Assembly: GCA_963556195.1 (NCBI GenBank)
Contig: OY744516.1
Span: forward strand, 31,493,293-31,557,292
Direction: 5' to 3'
DNA length: 64,000 bases
Source: Sepiola atlantica
Lineage: Eukaryota; Mollusca; Cephalopoda; Sepiida; Sepiolidae
This document shows, in pieces, positions 51,292 through 62,242 of the stretch. A program made the position numbers and the translations under genes. Positions within the stretch are counted from its first letter, which is position 1. Each line of letters opens with the position of its first letter. Below the pieces are notes generated by a model. The model had not been told where the DNA came from. It saw only the letters and a list, made by a program, of their open reading frames with translations, and ran no database searches.

Positions 51292-51345
51292 GAAATAAAA
51301 AAGGAAAAACCAAGAGATATTTTTTATATATTCATCAAACTTAAT
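51229..51345 (-). repeat. (TA)n plus PLE-type 3' tail without ribozyme
   Basis: TA at 51229-51289, then GGGAAATAAAAAAGG and CCAAGAGATATTTTTTATA, the same 3' sequence found beyond the hammerhead at 62.3 kb, then ATTCATCAAACTTAATGG where the CAACGTTTCG half should be. Confidence 0.55.
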
Positions 51346-51464
51346 GGAATCTGATCGACACACCTCTTAGACCCTCTCTTTCCCTATTAAAATCTGGATT
51401 CGGTTGGCGTTTTCCAATGCGAGGCTCCCAATTTCTCACTTTTGATTTTGAATTTATTTTCGTT

Positions 51465-51509
51465 CTGCCTTTGATAAGATGCGGTAGCACGCATTGAAAC
51501 GTTGGTTGA
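51465..51509 (+). ncRNA. Decayed hammerhead-like sequence
   Basis: Core UUGAUAA (C3U, G8A), helix II GAUGCG/CGCAUU around GUAGCA, GAAA at 51496-51499, palindromic ACGU, U at 51503, then GGUUG, which partly pairs with CUGCC upstream. The following GCTCTACTTGGTATTGAGCAC is also found beside the ribozyme arm at 32.4 kb and at 53.97 kb. Confidence 0.5.
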
Positions 51510-51602
51510 TTGGCGTAAGGTTACACATGCTCTACTTGGTATTGAGCACTCTGGAAAAAATTGGTTCTATGTTAACTTTTATAACATATTTGAACTTGAT
51601 CA

Positions 51603-51604
<2 letters not shown>

Positions 51605-51687
<83 letters not shown>
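51605..51687. repeat. (TA)n microsatellite
   Basis: About 83 bp of TA, outer edge of the next inverted repeat. Confidence 0.97.
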
Positions 51688-51689
<2 letters not shown>

Positions 51690-52261
51690 ACTCTTATAGA
51701 TGACGGACCATGTTTCCGTGACTTCGCGTTGTCAACCTTCGGGCAGGTATCGGAAGCGATCGAGAGTTGACGAGGCGAAAACGAGGCCAAAACTGTCAAA
51801 CGCTAAATTGAAGACTGGCAGACGATAATAACAATAGCTAAACAACTGTTATTAGTTCAGTGTATGTTTTTTTTGTTGTTTTTTTTTTGTTAACGAACGC
51901 ACTGTTTTAAAGCAAATGGTTTATTTTTTCCCAATCTTTGTTCTATTTTAATTTTTTAATAATTTTTATGACAGTTTCTGGCTTAGGGTTTAGGGTTAGG
52001 GTTGCAGCTTGTCCAAATGTGTTCTTGTGTACTGGTTCTCTTGCGGACAGAAATCAATTAGTCCTTCTGGATATTCAACGAGCTGATAGTGATGATAGCA
52101 ATTCATTTTTCTTATTGAACGCGATTAATTTGTTCCGAAAGTTATCGGCTGCTTACTGTAGCCTGATTGTTAAATAGTTTCGTCAACTTTTAGGCGCTTC
52201 CGAGACCTGCCCGAACCTTGTACGACTCGAAGTCACGGAAACATGATGCGTCATCTACAAG

Positions 52262-52268
<7 letters not shown>
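51688..52268. repeat. Inverted repeat flanked on both sides by TA arrays
   Basis: Arms 51688-51765 and 52192-52268 are reverse complements at about 85% (CATGTTTCCGTGACTTCG, TTCGGGCAGG, CGGAAGCG). The spacer of about 425 bp contains a TTTAGGGTTAGGGTT tract at 51982-52003 and no recognised gene. The arms carry GGAAACATG outward but no CUGANGA core. Confidence 0.85.

Positions 52269-52350
<82 letters not shown>
52269..52350. repeat. (TA)n microsatellite
   Basis: About 82 bp of TA between the inverted repeat and MITE M1 copy 2. Confidence 0.97.
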
Positions 52351-52353
<3 letters not shown>

Positions 52354-52734
52354 GGTGGGCAAAAATAAGGGTCCTATTTTTAAAAATTCATAACTTTTTT
52401 ATTTATTGATTTAAAAAAAAATTTTTTTTAGAATAAGTAAAGGACCCCTTCCGAAGCAAGCATGAGCCGTATTAGCCCTAAGGAACGTACCCTCATTTAA
52501 AAAACATTATTTTTGCTTAAAAAACTCAAAACAGTGTAAAAAACAATACTTTAGTTTTTGTAAGTTTTAAGAAGTGTTTTTCGGCTAAAATTTGTTTTGT
52601 TTATTTCAAAAAATTTCGGAAGGGTCAGTCTACACACACATAAAGTTTGGTGAGTTTAACTTTTATTTTGTGGAAGTTATTCAAATTCAAGTTATTCAAA
52701 TTTAAAGATAGGACCCTTATTTTGGCCCACCCTG
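52351..52734. mobile_element. 384-bp MITE family M1, copy 2
   Basis: Starts CAGGGTGGGCAAAAATAAGG, ends GGCCCACCCTG. Differs from copy 1 at only a few sites (for example TTTGCTT for TTTGTTT, TTTCGG for TCTCGG). Inserted in the end of a TA array. Confidence 0.94.
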
Positions 52735-53950
<1,216 letters not shown>

Positions 53951-54040
53951 ATATATATATAAGCTCTATTTGATATTGAGCACTTTTTATAAACCCGGTT
54001 GAAATTCTTTGGATTACTACCCTGTGGATGTTTTACCTGG

Positions 54041-54111
<71 letters not shown>

Positions 54112-54137
54112 CATCATATATATATATATATATATAC
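53951..54137. repeat. Short element piece, then (ATT)n and (TA)n
   Basis: AAGCTCTATTTGATATTGAGC at 53961 is the shared 3' piece also seen near 32.43 and 51.53 kb. ATT follows at 54040-54110 and TA at 54114-54137, the latter directly 3' of a minus-strand hammerhead. Confidence 0.85.
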
Positions 54138-54174
54138 TATAAATATTTTCTTATTAAATATTAAAGTGTATTTA

Positions 54175-54219
54175 CCTACAGACAACGTTGTTTCGGACCT
54201 ACGTCCTCGTCAGTGCAGG
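54175..54219 (-). ncRNA. Hammerhead ribozyme, type I, complete minimal form
   Basis: Minus strand: helix I CCUGCA (54219-54214) pairs with UGUAGG (54180-54175) with one G-U. Core CUGACGA (54213-54207), helix II GGAC/GUCC with a GUAG tetraloop (54206-54195), GAAA (54194-54191). Helix III sits in the palindrome ACAACGUUGU (54191-54182), and C at 54181 is the NUH nucleotide. Cleavage is predicted between 54181 and 54180. Every conserved position matches in 45 nt. The palindromic helix III allows either three pairs with an ACGU loop or a two-molecule dimer. Confidence 0.9.
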
Positions 54220-54426
54220 ACGTGGTGGTTTCAGGCGGTTAGATGGCTTCGAACGCAGTTCGTAGATTCAGAAAAGAATCACGATCCTACGTCCTAATCC
54301 TTAAGGCAAACGGAAATAGCCACATACATTATAAATTAAGATACATTTAAAGGCCAGCTGCAGGGTTCAAACGTTCTGAGAAAGAGTGCTTAAACACGTG
54401 TAAGATTTGCTTCCATAGCTTGACGA

Positions 54427-54429
<3 letters not shown>
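54220..54429. other. Sequence 5' of the hammerhead
   Basis: About 200 bp, GC-richer near 54220-54290 (GGACGTGGTGG, TTCAGGCGG). Probably the 5' part of the same element; no frame recognised. Confidence 0.4.

Positions 54430-54490
<61 letters not shown>
54430..54490. repeat. (TA)n microsatellite
   Basis: About 61 bp of TA. Confidence 0.97.
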
Positions 54491-54492
<2 letters not shown>

Positions 54493-55484
54493 AAACGTTT
54501 AAGCTATTGAACTAACACAATCAAAGACTTATCCTGATTGAAATTAATCATTATACGTTCTTTAAAAGAATTAAAAAGGCATACATTATGAAGTCTCTGC
54601 AGTTAAAGTTAAGTCAAATGATCACTAGTTTATGTCAATCAGAGTTTTATATATTTATGATGTATATTTAAAAAGTTCAAAGCATTAATTACGATGTCAA
54701 ATATCTGAATCATACCTCAGGAATCAATACTCAACATGCTATTTTTCATATATGCAAGTTTCTAAAGAACATTTTATTCGTAAAATTACATTTAAATAAT
54801 GATACAGAATATAAATGATTTTCTTCTTCAGTATATTTCAAAATTAATACAATTTTCAAATACTTGTTACATTATATTTCTTGACTATATATTTTCAAAG
54901 AACAATTCAGAGTAAAGAGACTGTTTTTTGAAAAAGTATTATTTAGAAAATAAAATACAGAATTGCCTGAACCAGAAGCTTATGAGAGATTTTATGAATC
55001 AGTATTTCATTTTAACAACTACACCCTCCATTGTTTTTTTTTTAATTAAGTTTTGTTAAAAAGTTGATTTAAACTAGATAACTTAGAATCAAGCATCTTA
55101 TTTGATCGCTCCATGTTGGAATTTGAGAGTAATTTAAAATAATATACCGACTGAAAATAAGAGAAAATTATTAAAAATATGTTTTATTAAAAAATTTCAT
55201 TTGACACTAGTATTTACATCGATATTATTTTTAAAGAATCTTTTTGAAATCTGTGATTTATCTGATATTCTCTTTAGATGTTTCATTTATTTCCAAGAGA
55301 AAAATGTGGCAGGGCAACCCCTAAAAATAAATTGGACTGGTCGAATTTCTATGAAATTTGGAACATAGATAGCTTAGTGCGCTATGTTTGATTTATTGCT
55401 GAAGAGAGCAAAGATAGCATAATCCATCATTTGAAAATAAAACTACAATAGTTAGCTTTAGCCATTACTATACTGTTGCATGCA
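54491..55484. other. No recognisable feature
   Basis: About 1 kb of very AT-rich unique sequence. Confidence 0.4.
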
Positions 55485-55990
55485 GTGTTATTTTATTTAT
55501 TTATTTTTTATGGAAATCGCTCCAGACAAGGCATGAAGCTACTTGATGTAAGAAGCTAAGAAGAACAAATATGATTATCGCTAAGAGAGGAGATGTCTAT
55601 TGGCTTTAGTCTTGAAAAGACCAAGATTATAGGTAGGAGAAAAACAGTCAGCAGGAAGAGAGTTCCACAAGCCTGCGGTTCTTGGAAAGAAGCTACTTAA
55701 TAGGAAGTTGTATTACAATGAAGTATCAAAACAGCGAATTGATGGAGACCACTAGATCAACGAGTCAAACGAGCTGAAACAAAAAGAAGTAGAGAACATA
55801 TCACATAATTCTGAAAAACACATGCCATAATAGTATTTATAGAAAAGACTGAGACTAGCAACATCACATCTGTGAGAGAGGGGGTGTAGAGAAGAAGAAA
55901 GGATGTGGCCAATCAAATTACAGATAGGTTTCTGCACCTTATCAAACACCCTCAAATGGGACAGATATTCAGTAGCCCAAATATAACAAT
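55485..55990 (-). pseudogene. LINE family J (Jockey/CR1-like), ORF2 C-terminus and 3' end
   Basis: Minus strand: RVFDKVQKPICNLIGH, then SLHPLSHRCDVASLSLFYKY and GMCFSEL at 55955-55800. After stops come FFPRTAGLWNSLPADCF and NLGLFKTKANRHLLS near 55690-55590. This is the C-terminal end of the RT protein of Jockey/CR1-type LINEs. The 3' end reads GGCTTCATG-like sequence with GGAGCGATTTCCAT and a TAAA-rich tail (55545-55490). The same tail alone occurs on the plus strand at 56375 and 57224. Stops in frame; inactive. Confidence 0.82.
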
Positions 55991-56208
55991 ATAAAATAAC
56001 ATAATATATTGCGTATATATGTTTTCAGTACTTATTTCAACAGTGCTCAATACGTGAGTTAAGCAAAGGAAGAGAATGAAAATATATTGATGACAAATAA
56101 GTTACACAGAAACACAAATGTTTCATCTTTGGATGAAATCATCAAGCAATTAGCCTGATGATTTACCCGAAAATGAAACATAAACGTTTCTGTGTAGCTT
56201 ACTTGTTA
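55985..56208. mobile_element. Dispersed repeat family F, copy 2, ending in an inverted hammerhead-like pair
   Basis: The left part matches 46385-46500 (ATATTGCGTATATATG, CAACAGTGCTCAA). The segment 56091-56125 is the reverse complement of 56173-56208 (GTTACACAGAAAC against GTTTCTGTGTAGC). A decayed minus-strand hammerhead-like motif (UUGAUGA, GAAACAUUUGUG) lies in 56101-56145 and a better plus-strand one in 56150-56201. Confidence 0.65.
56150..56201 (+). ncRNA. Hammerhead-like sequence with extended helix III (family F)
   Basis: Helix I UUAGC (56150-56154) pairs with GCUUA (56197-56201) apart from one U-U. Core CUGAUGA (56155-56161) is perfect. Helix II is poor (UUU..AAA, no G-C closing pair). 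GAAA at 56175-56178, helix III ACAU/GUGU with a ten-nt loop, A at 56196 as cleavage nucleotide. The weak helix II makes activity doubtful. Confidence 0.5.
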
Positions 56209-56221
56209 TAGGTCCATTTTC

Positions 56222-56253
56222 ATAATACACCCCCAACACACACACACACACAT

Positions 56254-56322
<69 letters not shown>
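56222..56322. repeat. (CA)n then (TA)n
   Basis: CA with interruptions at 56238-56262, TA at 56263-56322. Confidence 0.97.
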
Positions 56323-56324
<2 letters not shown>

Positions 56325-56369
56325 AAATGTCTTTGCGAAAATCACATTTTGTTCTTCTAAGCTCCTTAA

Positions 56370-56430
56370 CTCAAGTGGCTTCATGCGTTGTGTGGAGCGA
56401 TTTCCATAAAAATTAAATAAATAAATAAAA
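56370..56430 (+). mobile_element. LINE family J 3' end only
   Basis: GGCTTCATGCGTTGTGTGG, AGCGATTTCCAT and a (AAAT)n tail match the end of the LINE at 55485-55990 in the other orientation. Extremely 5'-truncated insertion. Confidence 0.7.
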
Positions 56431-56559
56431 CAAAAACAGCTAAAGAAGATGGGGTGGTTAAAGAAAGGGAAAAAGAAAGGAAAGAAACAAGCCGCGCGTG
56501 CGTGGTCCCCCTCTGTATGCCACTCGATGTGGCGAGTGTAAAATGAATAAATTGGGGCA
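56431..56559. other. No recognisable feature
   Basis: Purine-rich and GC-mixed sequence. Confidence 0.4.
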
Positions 56560-56935
56560 TTTCCCCCCCCCCCTTTGACACCCTGGGGGCGCGAACCAGA
56601 ATATTTCTGAGGTCAAGGATGCTCATTTTATATCCAGAACAATTGCCTCTACATTTTGGGCAAGTTTCAGAAAAATTGAATGGATGGATAAAACGTTATG
56701 GGAGAAAAGGGGCATTTTTTGCTATTTGGGGGGCTTTTTTACCCCCTGGGGGGGGGGGGCTAACCAGATTTTTTTTTAAAAATCGGAGAATGTCACTTTC
56801 TAACCTGACCAAAGTTACAACTTCATGCAAAATTTTAGAGAAATTCAATGGATGGTTGCGGAGAAAAATCCGGAAGGACGGACGGACGGACATACTTCAA
56901 AACATAAGTCCCCCGATTTTATAAATCGGGGGACC
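56560..56935 (+). mobile_element. Two-unit repeat with terminal hairpin
   Basis: Two diverged units: CCAGAATATTTCTGAGGTC.. at 56595 and CCAGATTTTTTTTTAAAAATC.. at 56764. Each leads through AGAGAAATTCAATGGATGG-like words. The right end has GGAAGGACGGACGGACGGAC, then the palindrome TCCCCCGATTTT/AAATCGGGGGA at 56909-56932. A foldable end after a GGAC run is a form known from mollusc short repeats. No frame of note. Confidence 0.55.
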
Positions 56936-57219
56936 AATTAATGAACGAAAATAAGATAACATATTACGAAAGAAAGAAAGAACAACAATAGAACGAAAAA
57001 AGAAAAATATGACGTGATTAAAGAACGACAGAAAGAAAAAAGTGGAGAGAAAAAGAAAAGAAAGAAAGAAGAAAAGATAACGTATTTATAGAAAGAAAGA
57101 AAAAAAAGAAGGAAAGGAAAAAAAGAAAAGAAATACAAAGAGAATTAAATTCAGTTGTTAAAGAAACAATTAATGAAAGAAAATAAAGAAAATAATGAGA
57201 GGAAAAGGATGTCAAGTCA
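56936..57219. repeat. GAAA-rich low-complexity tract
   Basis: Purine-rich A/G sequence without fixed period. Confidence 0.8.
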
Positions 57220-57296
57220 AGGCAGTGGTTTCATGCTTTGTGTGGAGAGATTTCCATAAAAAAGAAAAAATAATGTATGTGTATATACATGAAATA

Positions 57297-57338
<42 letters not shown>

Positions 57339-57345
57339 ATATATA
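57220..57345 (+). mobile_element. LINE family J 3' end only, then (TA)n
   Basis: GGTTTCATGCTTTGTGTGG and GAGATTTCCATAAAA repeat the family J tail. TA follows at 57298-57332. Confidence 0.65.
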
Positions 57346-57430
57346 ATCAAAATACTTGTGGCAAGTAAGCTACACAGACATGTGTGTGTTACCTTCCTGG
57401 GAGAAATCTTTGTGTACGATTCTACTGACA
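57346..57430 (-). repeat. Dispersed repeat family F, partial copy 3
   Basis: GGCAAGTAAGCTACACAGAC, TGTGTGTTACC and TCCTGGGAGAAATC resemble the minus-strand hammerhead-like end at 46498-46550, more decayed. Confidence 0.45.
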
Positions 57431-57767
57431 AAGTAACCATATCTGCTTGCTGCACCAGAGAGCGAAACACGATACACGTTGTTATATGTTTTTAATATTT
57501 GAAATTTATTTCCGACAGTGTGTTAACTATTAAGCTGCTTTTTTTTGTTGACGATGTCTTTTACACGGATTATTTAGATTTGCCGCAGAGCTTGGAAGAT
57601 AAGTTATTTGTAGAATTTCGACTTCCTCTATGATGTATGGTTCGTTTGTCAAGTGGTCCAAGACTACGCTCATGTTAGGCGGACCCTCTTTTGAAGCTTG
57701 GGTTCGAATATTGTACGAGTCGCATTTTTCACTTTGTAGCATTCTCTGCTTATTTCCAGCCCGCGGA

Positions 57768-57769
<2 letters not shown>
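57431..57769. other. Unassigned sequence
   Basis: A minus-strand frame (57530-57877) contains CDSYNIRTQASKEGPPN and DHLTNEPYIIEE. It looks like translated repeat sequence, but I cannot name the family. Confidence 0.35.

Positions 57770-57823
<54 letters not shown>
57770..57823. repeat. (TA)n microsatellite
   Basis: About 54 bp of TA. Confidence 0.97.
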
Positions 57824-57826
<3 letters not shown>

Positions 57827-58252
57827 GAAGAAGAATGGAAAGGAATTAGAGAAAGCAAAAGCCAAATCAAAATTCAATTCAAAAGTTCAAAGCAAGGTAT
57901 ATTCCGCAAAAAGGCAATTTATTCAAGTTAAATTTTCCTTAAGCCAGGCTTTTCAAAGATCAAAATCTTATCATCAGAGGAAGTCGCTGGGATAGATAAG
58001 TTGGCAATGGCCAAGATTTAAAATTTGAAAAAATGAAATAAAAGTTGTAGGGAAAGAAACGCAGGGCAAAACTGTGCCAGGGTGCAAGCAAATGTCCGAT
58101 TGCCAAAAAGTCCGGTGTCGAAGAGTCCAGCGGAGAGAATAAGATGTAGATAGGTAGGTCGTTAGAGGCACGAGAAGTAATGAGAGAGGTTTCAAAGTTA
58201 AATTCCAACAAGCCACAACTTCAGGTACGGCGAAAATAGAAAATCCAAAAAG

Positions 58253-58254
<2 letters not shown>
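57824..58254. other. No recognisable feature
   Basis: Mixed-composition interval between two TA arrays. Confidence 0.4.

Positions 58255-58331
<77 letters not shown>
58255..58331. repeat. (TA)n microsatellite
   Basis: About 77 bp of TA, then a short GT run. Confidence 0.97.
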
Positions 58332-58334
<3 letters not shown>

Positions 58335-59352
58335 GTGTGTGCACGTGCGAATTAGTATATAAAACGGTAAACACCCTACATTCTTTATTTTTATCGTGTT
58401 TAAATGCGCCGACGCATCTCTGGAAGAAGCCCGCTTCGTTTGTCAGTCAGATTATCTGTGACGCTTAAGTTTAGAATAGCATCTTCATTGGTCTGTCAAG
58501 CTTAGGTATGAAATAGCATATCCGTCGACGTGCCTCACTTGCAATAGAATTGTTTAGACATAAGCTGCTCTGTCCGTCGGTGGTCTGTCAGGCTAATTTC
58601 TGAAATATTATTTCCATCGCAAAACGCACAAGTTGAATGGACGCATCTTTGGAATATCATTTTCTTTTTTATGGTGTTATTTTCATACAACCAATTTGAT
58701 GAATGTTAAGGTCACCTAGTCAGAATCGAGCCCAAGACACTTTAGATTGCGTTTTATAAAAGATGGCGCTACGCCAGACTCTAAAAAATTAAGGAGTTGT
58801 ATGTATAACTTGTCATTGTTGTGTGTGACCGACGGCGTTTTTTTCGCTCGACGTATTTGATCATTCGTTAATTTAAAAAAATAATTTAAGTTGATTTTCT
58901 AATTTAATTGGCCAGATGCTTTTTTCGTTTAAGACACAATGTTAAATTTAAAATTTTCCTCATTAGACCTTTTTTCGCTTTCTTGAAATGAAATACATCG
59001 TCTGGAGAAAAAAATGGTTGAAAAAGAGGCTCAGTATCCACATAATTTCAAAACGAGGCTGTGACAGCTTCCAATTTAAATTTAAATAAACATAACAGTT
59101 TTTACTCTTTCATCTTTATTCATTTATTTATATACATTCAGTAATATAGAGAGAAGTGTGAATTGTATAATTGTCTTTAATCACTTCGGACCATCTGCCT
59201 CTGGTTTTATTTTATTTTATTTGTTTTTATTTTACATTTTATTGCTTCTTTTATTACGAAAGAAGTCATCTAAGTTCGCAATGTTTAAACTCTTTGAACC
59301 CGATGGGGCTTTTAAAAACGTTTCGCTTTCTTCTATGCTACTCTCTCTTTCC
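58332..59352. other. Unassigned sequence with weak internal repetition
   Basis: Three loosely similar segments near 58450, 58500 and 58590 share GTCTGTCA, CTTAGGTATGAAATA-like and CATCG words at 55-90-bp intervals. AAAGATGGCGCTACGCC occurs at 58761. No gene recognised. Confidence 0.4.
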
Positions 59353-59378
59353 TCCTCCTCCTCCTCCTCCTCCTCCTC

Positions 59379-59430
<52 letters not shown>
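59353..59430. repeat. (CCT)n then (CT)n
   Basis: About 10 CCT units and 20 CT units. Confidence 0.97.
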
Positions 59431-59432
<2 letters not shown>

Positions 59433-59884
59433 GTGTTAAGCGCCTAACGATCTCTCAGGGGAGGCGGCCGATTCATTGCTACAGAAAACCCGCTTCCTCG
59501 AAAAAAAAAGCCTAGAAGCTCAGGTGTTGACGTGCTAGTTTCTTAGCTGACAGAGGAAGAAGCGTACGTAGTAGACCTTATCAAGTGGCAAACAATGGAA
59601 ACAGTTGGTGGCGAGGGGGGGAAGGAGCAGAGGGCGCAGAGTTACACGACCCACATCGAAATGAATATTTGAGCTAAAAGAAGGAGGTTATACATTTTCA
59701 GCAAAACAGAACATGTTATATAGACGCGCAGTACATACATACATACATACATACATACACACATACATAGGATGAATTTCGACTTATTACTATGTAATAA
59801 GTTATTTTTATTATTACTTTCGTTCACCTCAAAGAAGGCATATTTCCACTGAAGCGTAATGGTCTACTGTGATAAGGGCCAGAT
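59431..59884. other. Ordinary sequence with a (CATA)n tract
   Basis: CATA units at 59737-59770; nothing else seen. Confidence 0.6.
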
Positions 59885-60300
59885 TTATGGGGTGCAACTT
59901 AGGTAGGGAGTTGGGCAGCAAGATATTTGTTCACGTTACATTTAAATTTATGCATGTTGGTACGGTCGGGGAAACACGGAGCGGTGCGAGGAAAGAAAAT
60001 ATTAAAGTGGGAGATCTTCCGGCATCTAGGGACATCTACAGTGAAGGGCTGGTATTTTGCTGCTAGTCGAGTTGCTTGGGGATATTTACGTTGAGGGGGA
60101 TACAAATACAGTACACATTCTGTGGAAGTACTTCTAAAACAAACCCAATGATGCTGTGGCTATGCAACAAGGTATGGAGCTTGACAGACAGTGCGAGACC
60201 TGTTAGGTTTGAAATTCCTTTTTTGCATCCTGATCAAGAAAGAGGCTAGTGGTTGGTGCACCAGCTCAGATGTGGTAACAATACTCTATGCGAATAGTGG
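59885..60300 (-). pseudogene. LINE family B-related ORF2 C-terminus remnant (copy 3)
   Basis: Minus strand: PTIRIEYCYHI with a stop, then AGAPTTSLFL near 60270. PPQRKYPQATRLAAKYQPF, DVPRCRKISHFNIFFPRTAP and KFKCNVNKYLAAQLPT follow from 60105 to 59899. The last block aligns with the copy at 45.1-45.3 kb (QRKYPRLTRQAA, CNVNKHLSAQL). The FFPRTA..FP segment is shortened. Inactive. Confidence 0.8.
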
Positions 60301-60313
60301 GTTAATAGAAATA

Positions 60314-60699
60314 CAGGGTGGGCAAAAATAAGTGTCCTATTTTTAAAAATTCATAACTTTTTTATTTATTGATTTAAAAAATTTTTTTTTTTTTAGAATA
60401 AGTAAAGGACCCCTTCCGAAGCAAGCATGAGCCGTATTAGCCCTAAGGAACGTACCCTCATTTAGAAAACATTATTTTTGCTTAAAAAATTCAAAACAGT
60501 GTAAAAAACAATACTTTAGTTTTTGTAAGTTTTAAGAAGTGTTTTTCGGCTAAAATTTGTTTTGTTTATTTCAAAAAATCTCGGAAGGGTCAGTCTACAC
60601 ACACATAAAGTTTGGTGAGTTTAACTTTTATTTTGTGGAAGTTATTCAAATTCAAGTTATTCAAATTTAAAGATAGGACCCTTATTTTGGCCCACCCTG
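60314..60699. mobile_element. 384-bp MITE family M1, copy 3
   Basis: Complete ends CAGGGTGGGC and GCCCACCCTG with TA on both sides (ATA before, TATA after), the clearest target duplication of the family. Only a few substitutions against the other copies (AAGTGTCC for AAGGGTCC). Confidence 0.95.
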
Positions 60700-60887
60700 T
60701 ATAAGATACTGGCAGGCGTGAGAAGTTTTCTATCCAGTTAGAAGTAGTTTACGTTCTATGCGGCAGACTTGGCAGCATCTTTTAGCAGCAAGTTTGTATA
60801 TCTCCTTTCTAATTACTCGATACTAAAATAGTTATTAATACATCTGGTATACATGTGTGGGTTGTTTGGTTTACAACAACAATTCAA
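60700..60887. other. No recognisable feature
   Basis: Ordinary sequence. Confidence 0.4.
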
Positions 60888-60961
60888 GGTTTCGGATTAT
60901 GCGACTTCTTCAAGGCCAATCTACCATTGAAGCAGATTGGCCCCGAGGACAGACCGAAACC
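60888..60961. repeat. Nested hairpin
   Basis: Outer pair GGTTTCGG (60888-60895) with CCGAAACC (60954-60961) and inner pair GGCCAATCT (60914-60922) with AGATTGGCC (60934-60942). A CCGAGGACAGACCGAAAC string resembles a hammerhead half but lacks the full core. Confidence 0.6.
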
Positions 60962-61145
60962 TACAACTGTCAATGCAAGCCAAACATCTGACACCGCCAC
61001 TAAACTAAACTATGTTATCACCTAAAGTAAATTAAATTCGTATGAATCAGAACGGTACAAGTTTGTTGACCGGTTTGATTCTGGTGTCGGCATTCTTGCC
61101 GGAGGAATCACGTAATTGTTGCCAACGAAAGCGAAAGTTGTATTA

Positions 61146-61222
61146 TGGAATCGACTGGATTCGAACTTGGCACACCCAGGTCGTCAGTTCATGCCGTTAT
61201 CCACTCAACAACTGCCACCTCC
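61146..61222 (-). mobile_element. tRNA-derived SINE head
   Basis: Minus strand: GGTGGCAGTTGTTGAGTGG (A-box side) and CCAAGTTCGAATCCAG (B box), with GACCTGGGTGTG between. Closely similar to 40383-40490. Confidence 0.65.
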
Positions 61223-61646
61223 ATAGGGGTTGATGAGGACAGGGTATCGATCGTACTATCGCACGTTGTATTTTTATCTTTCAGACTGGATAAACAATGA
61301 ATAACTCCTGTAAGTGTGCCTGTGTGAATCTATAGTGAAGCAAGTGTTGTGCAATCCCCGACCGCATCACTTCTGAACCGGCATTCTTTAGCCCGTTGGC
61401 AAAGAGAAGTCCATGACGAGTGTAAATAATACTGAGATAAGCAGAGAAAGACTGGCGTTTCAGGAGTTCTTCTTCTAGATTAGTCACACAACCAAAGCTT
61501 CCCTACTATTAAATACATTGCTGGTGGAGGATATATGGATTCATACCTTTCCGAAGGATAGTAGTGAAATTAATGCCGTAGCCCTGGAAGAATACGAACC
61601 TATTACACTGATTGTACAGTCCACGCCTGTAACCATTACATCATGC

Positions 61647-61651
<5 letters not shown>
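61223..61651. other. No recognisable feature
   Basis: Ordinary sequence. Confidence 0.4.
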
Positions 61652-61679
<28 letters not shown>

Positions 61680-61720
61680 ATGTGTGTGTATGTGTGTGTG
61701 TGTGTGTGTGCGTGTGTGTA
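61652..61720. repeat. (TA)n then (GT)n
   Basis: TA to 61679, GT with TA/CG interruptions to 61720. Confidence 0.97.
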
Positions 61721-62149
61721 TTTTTTTTATTTGTGTAACTTATAATAGCTCAATAGTTTAAAGCTAGAGCTATGCTATATTTACTATTTTTATGTAGTTC
61801 AATACAACATCATTATCACAGAGGACAGATTCACGTCATTTTTTCCAACTTATTTTTTTTATTTCGCAGACAATTTTTTCAGCTAAAATCAAGATATTTG
61901 TAAAATGCTCCTATGAATTTATTTATTTTTTGGTGTGGATATGCTCAGTGCAAATTGTACAAAGACAAATTAAAAAATCTTTTTAAAAATTTGCGATTAT
62001 AGCTCGAATTACAGTCAATATTTATTATCAATTCTTTTATACATGGAATAATGGTCACTTTTACATTTTTTTTAAATAACATGTACCTATCCTATCTTTT
62101 TATATTACTAATCATTCATCGTCGGCTATCATTATTAATCTAACTATTC

Positions 62150-62153
<4 letters not shown>
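61721..62153. other. No recognisable feature
   Basis: AT-rich interval. Confidence 0.4.

Positions 62154-62238
<85 letters not shown>
62154..62238. repeat. (TA)n microsatellite
   Basis: About 85 bp of TA, 3' of the minus-strand hammerhead beyond its tail. Confidence 0.97.

Positions 62239-62242
<4 letters not shown>

Noticed and set aside
60888..60961. Nested hairpin as a hammerhead
   Set aside because: CCGAAACC is present, but the upstream core is CCGAGGA and neither helix I nor the cleavage site can be assigned.
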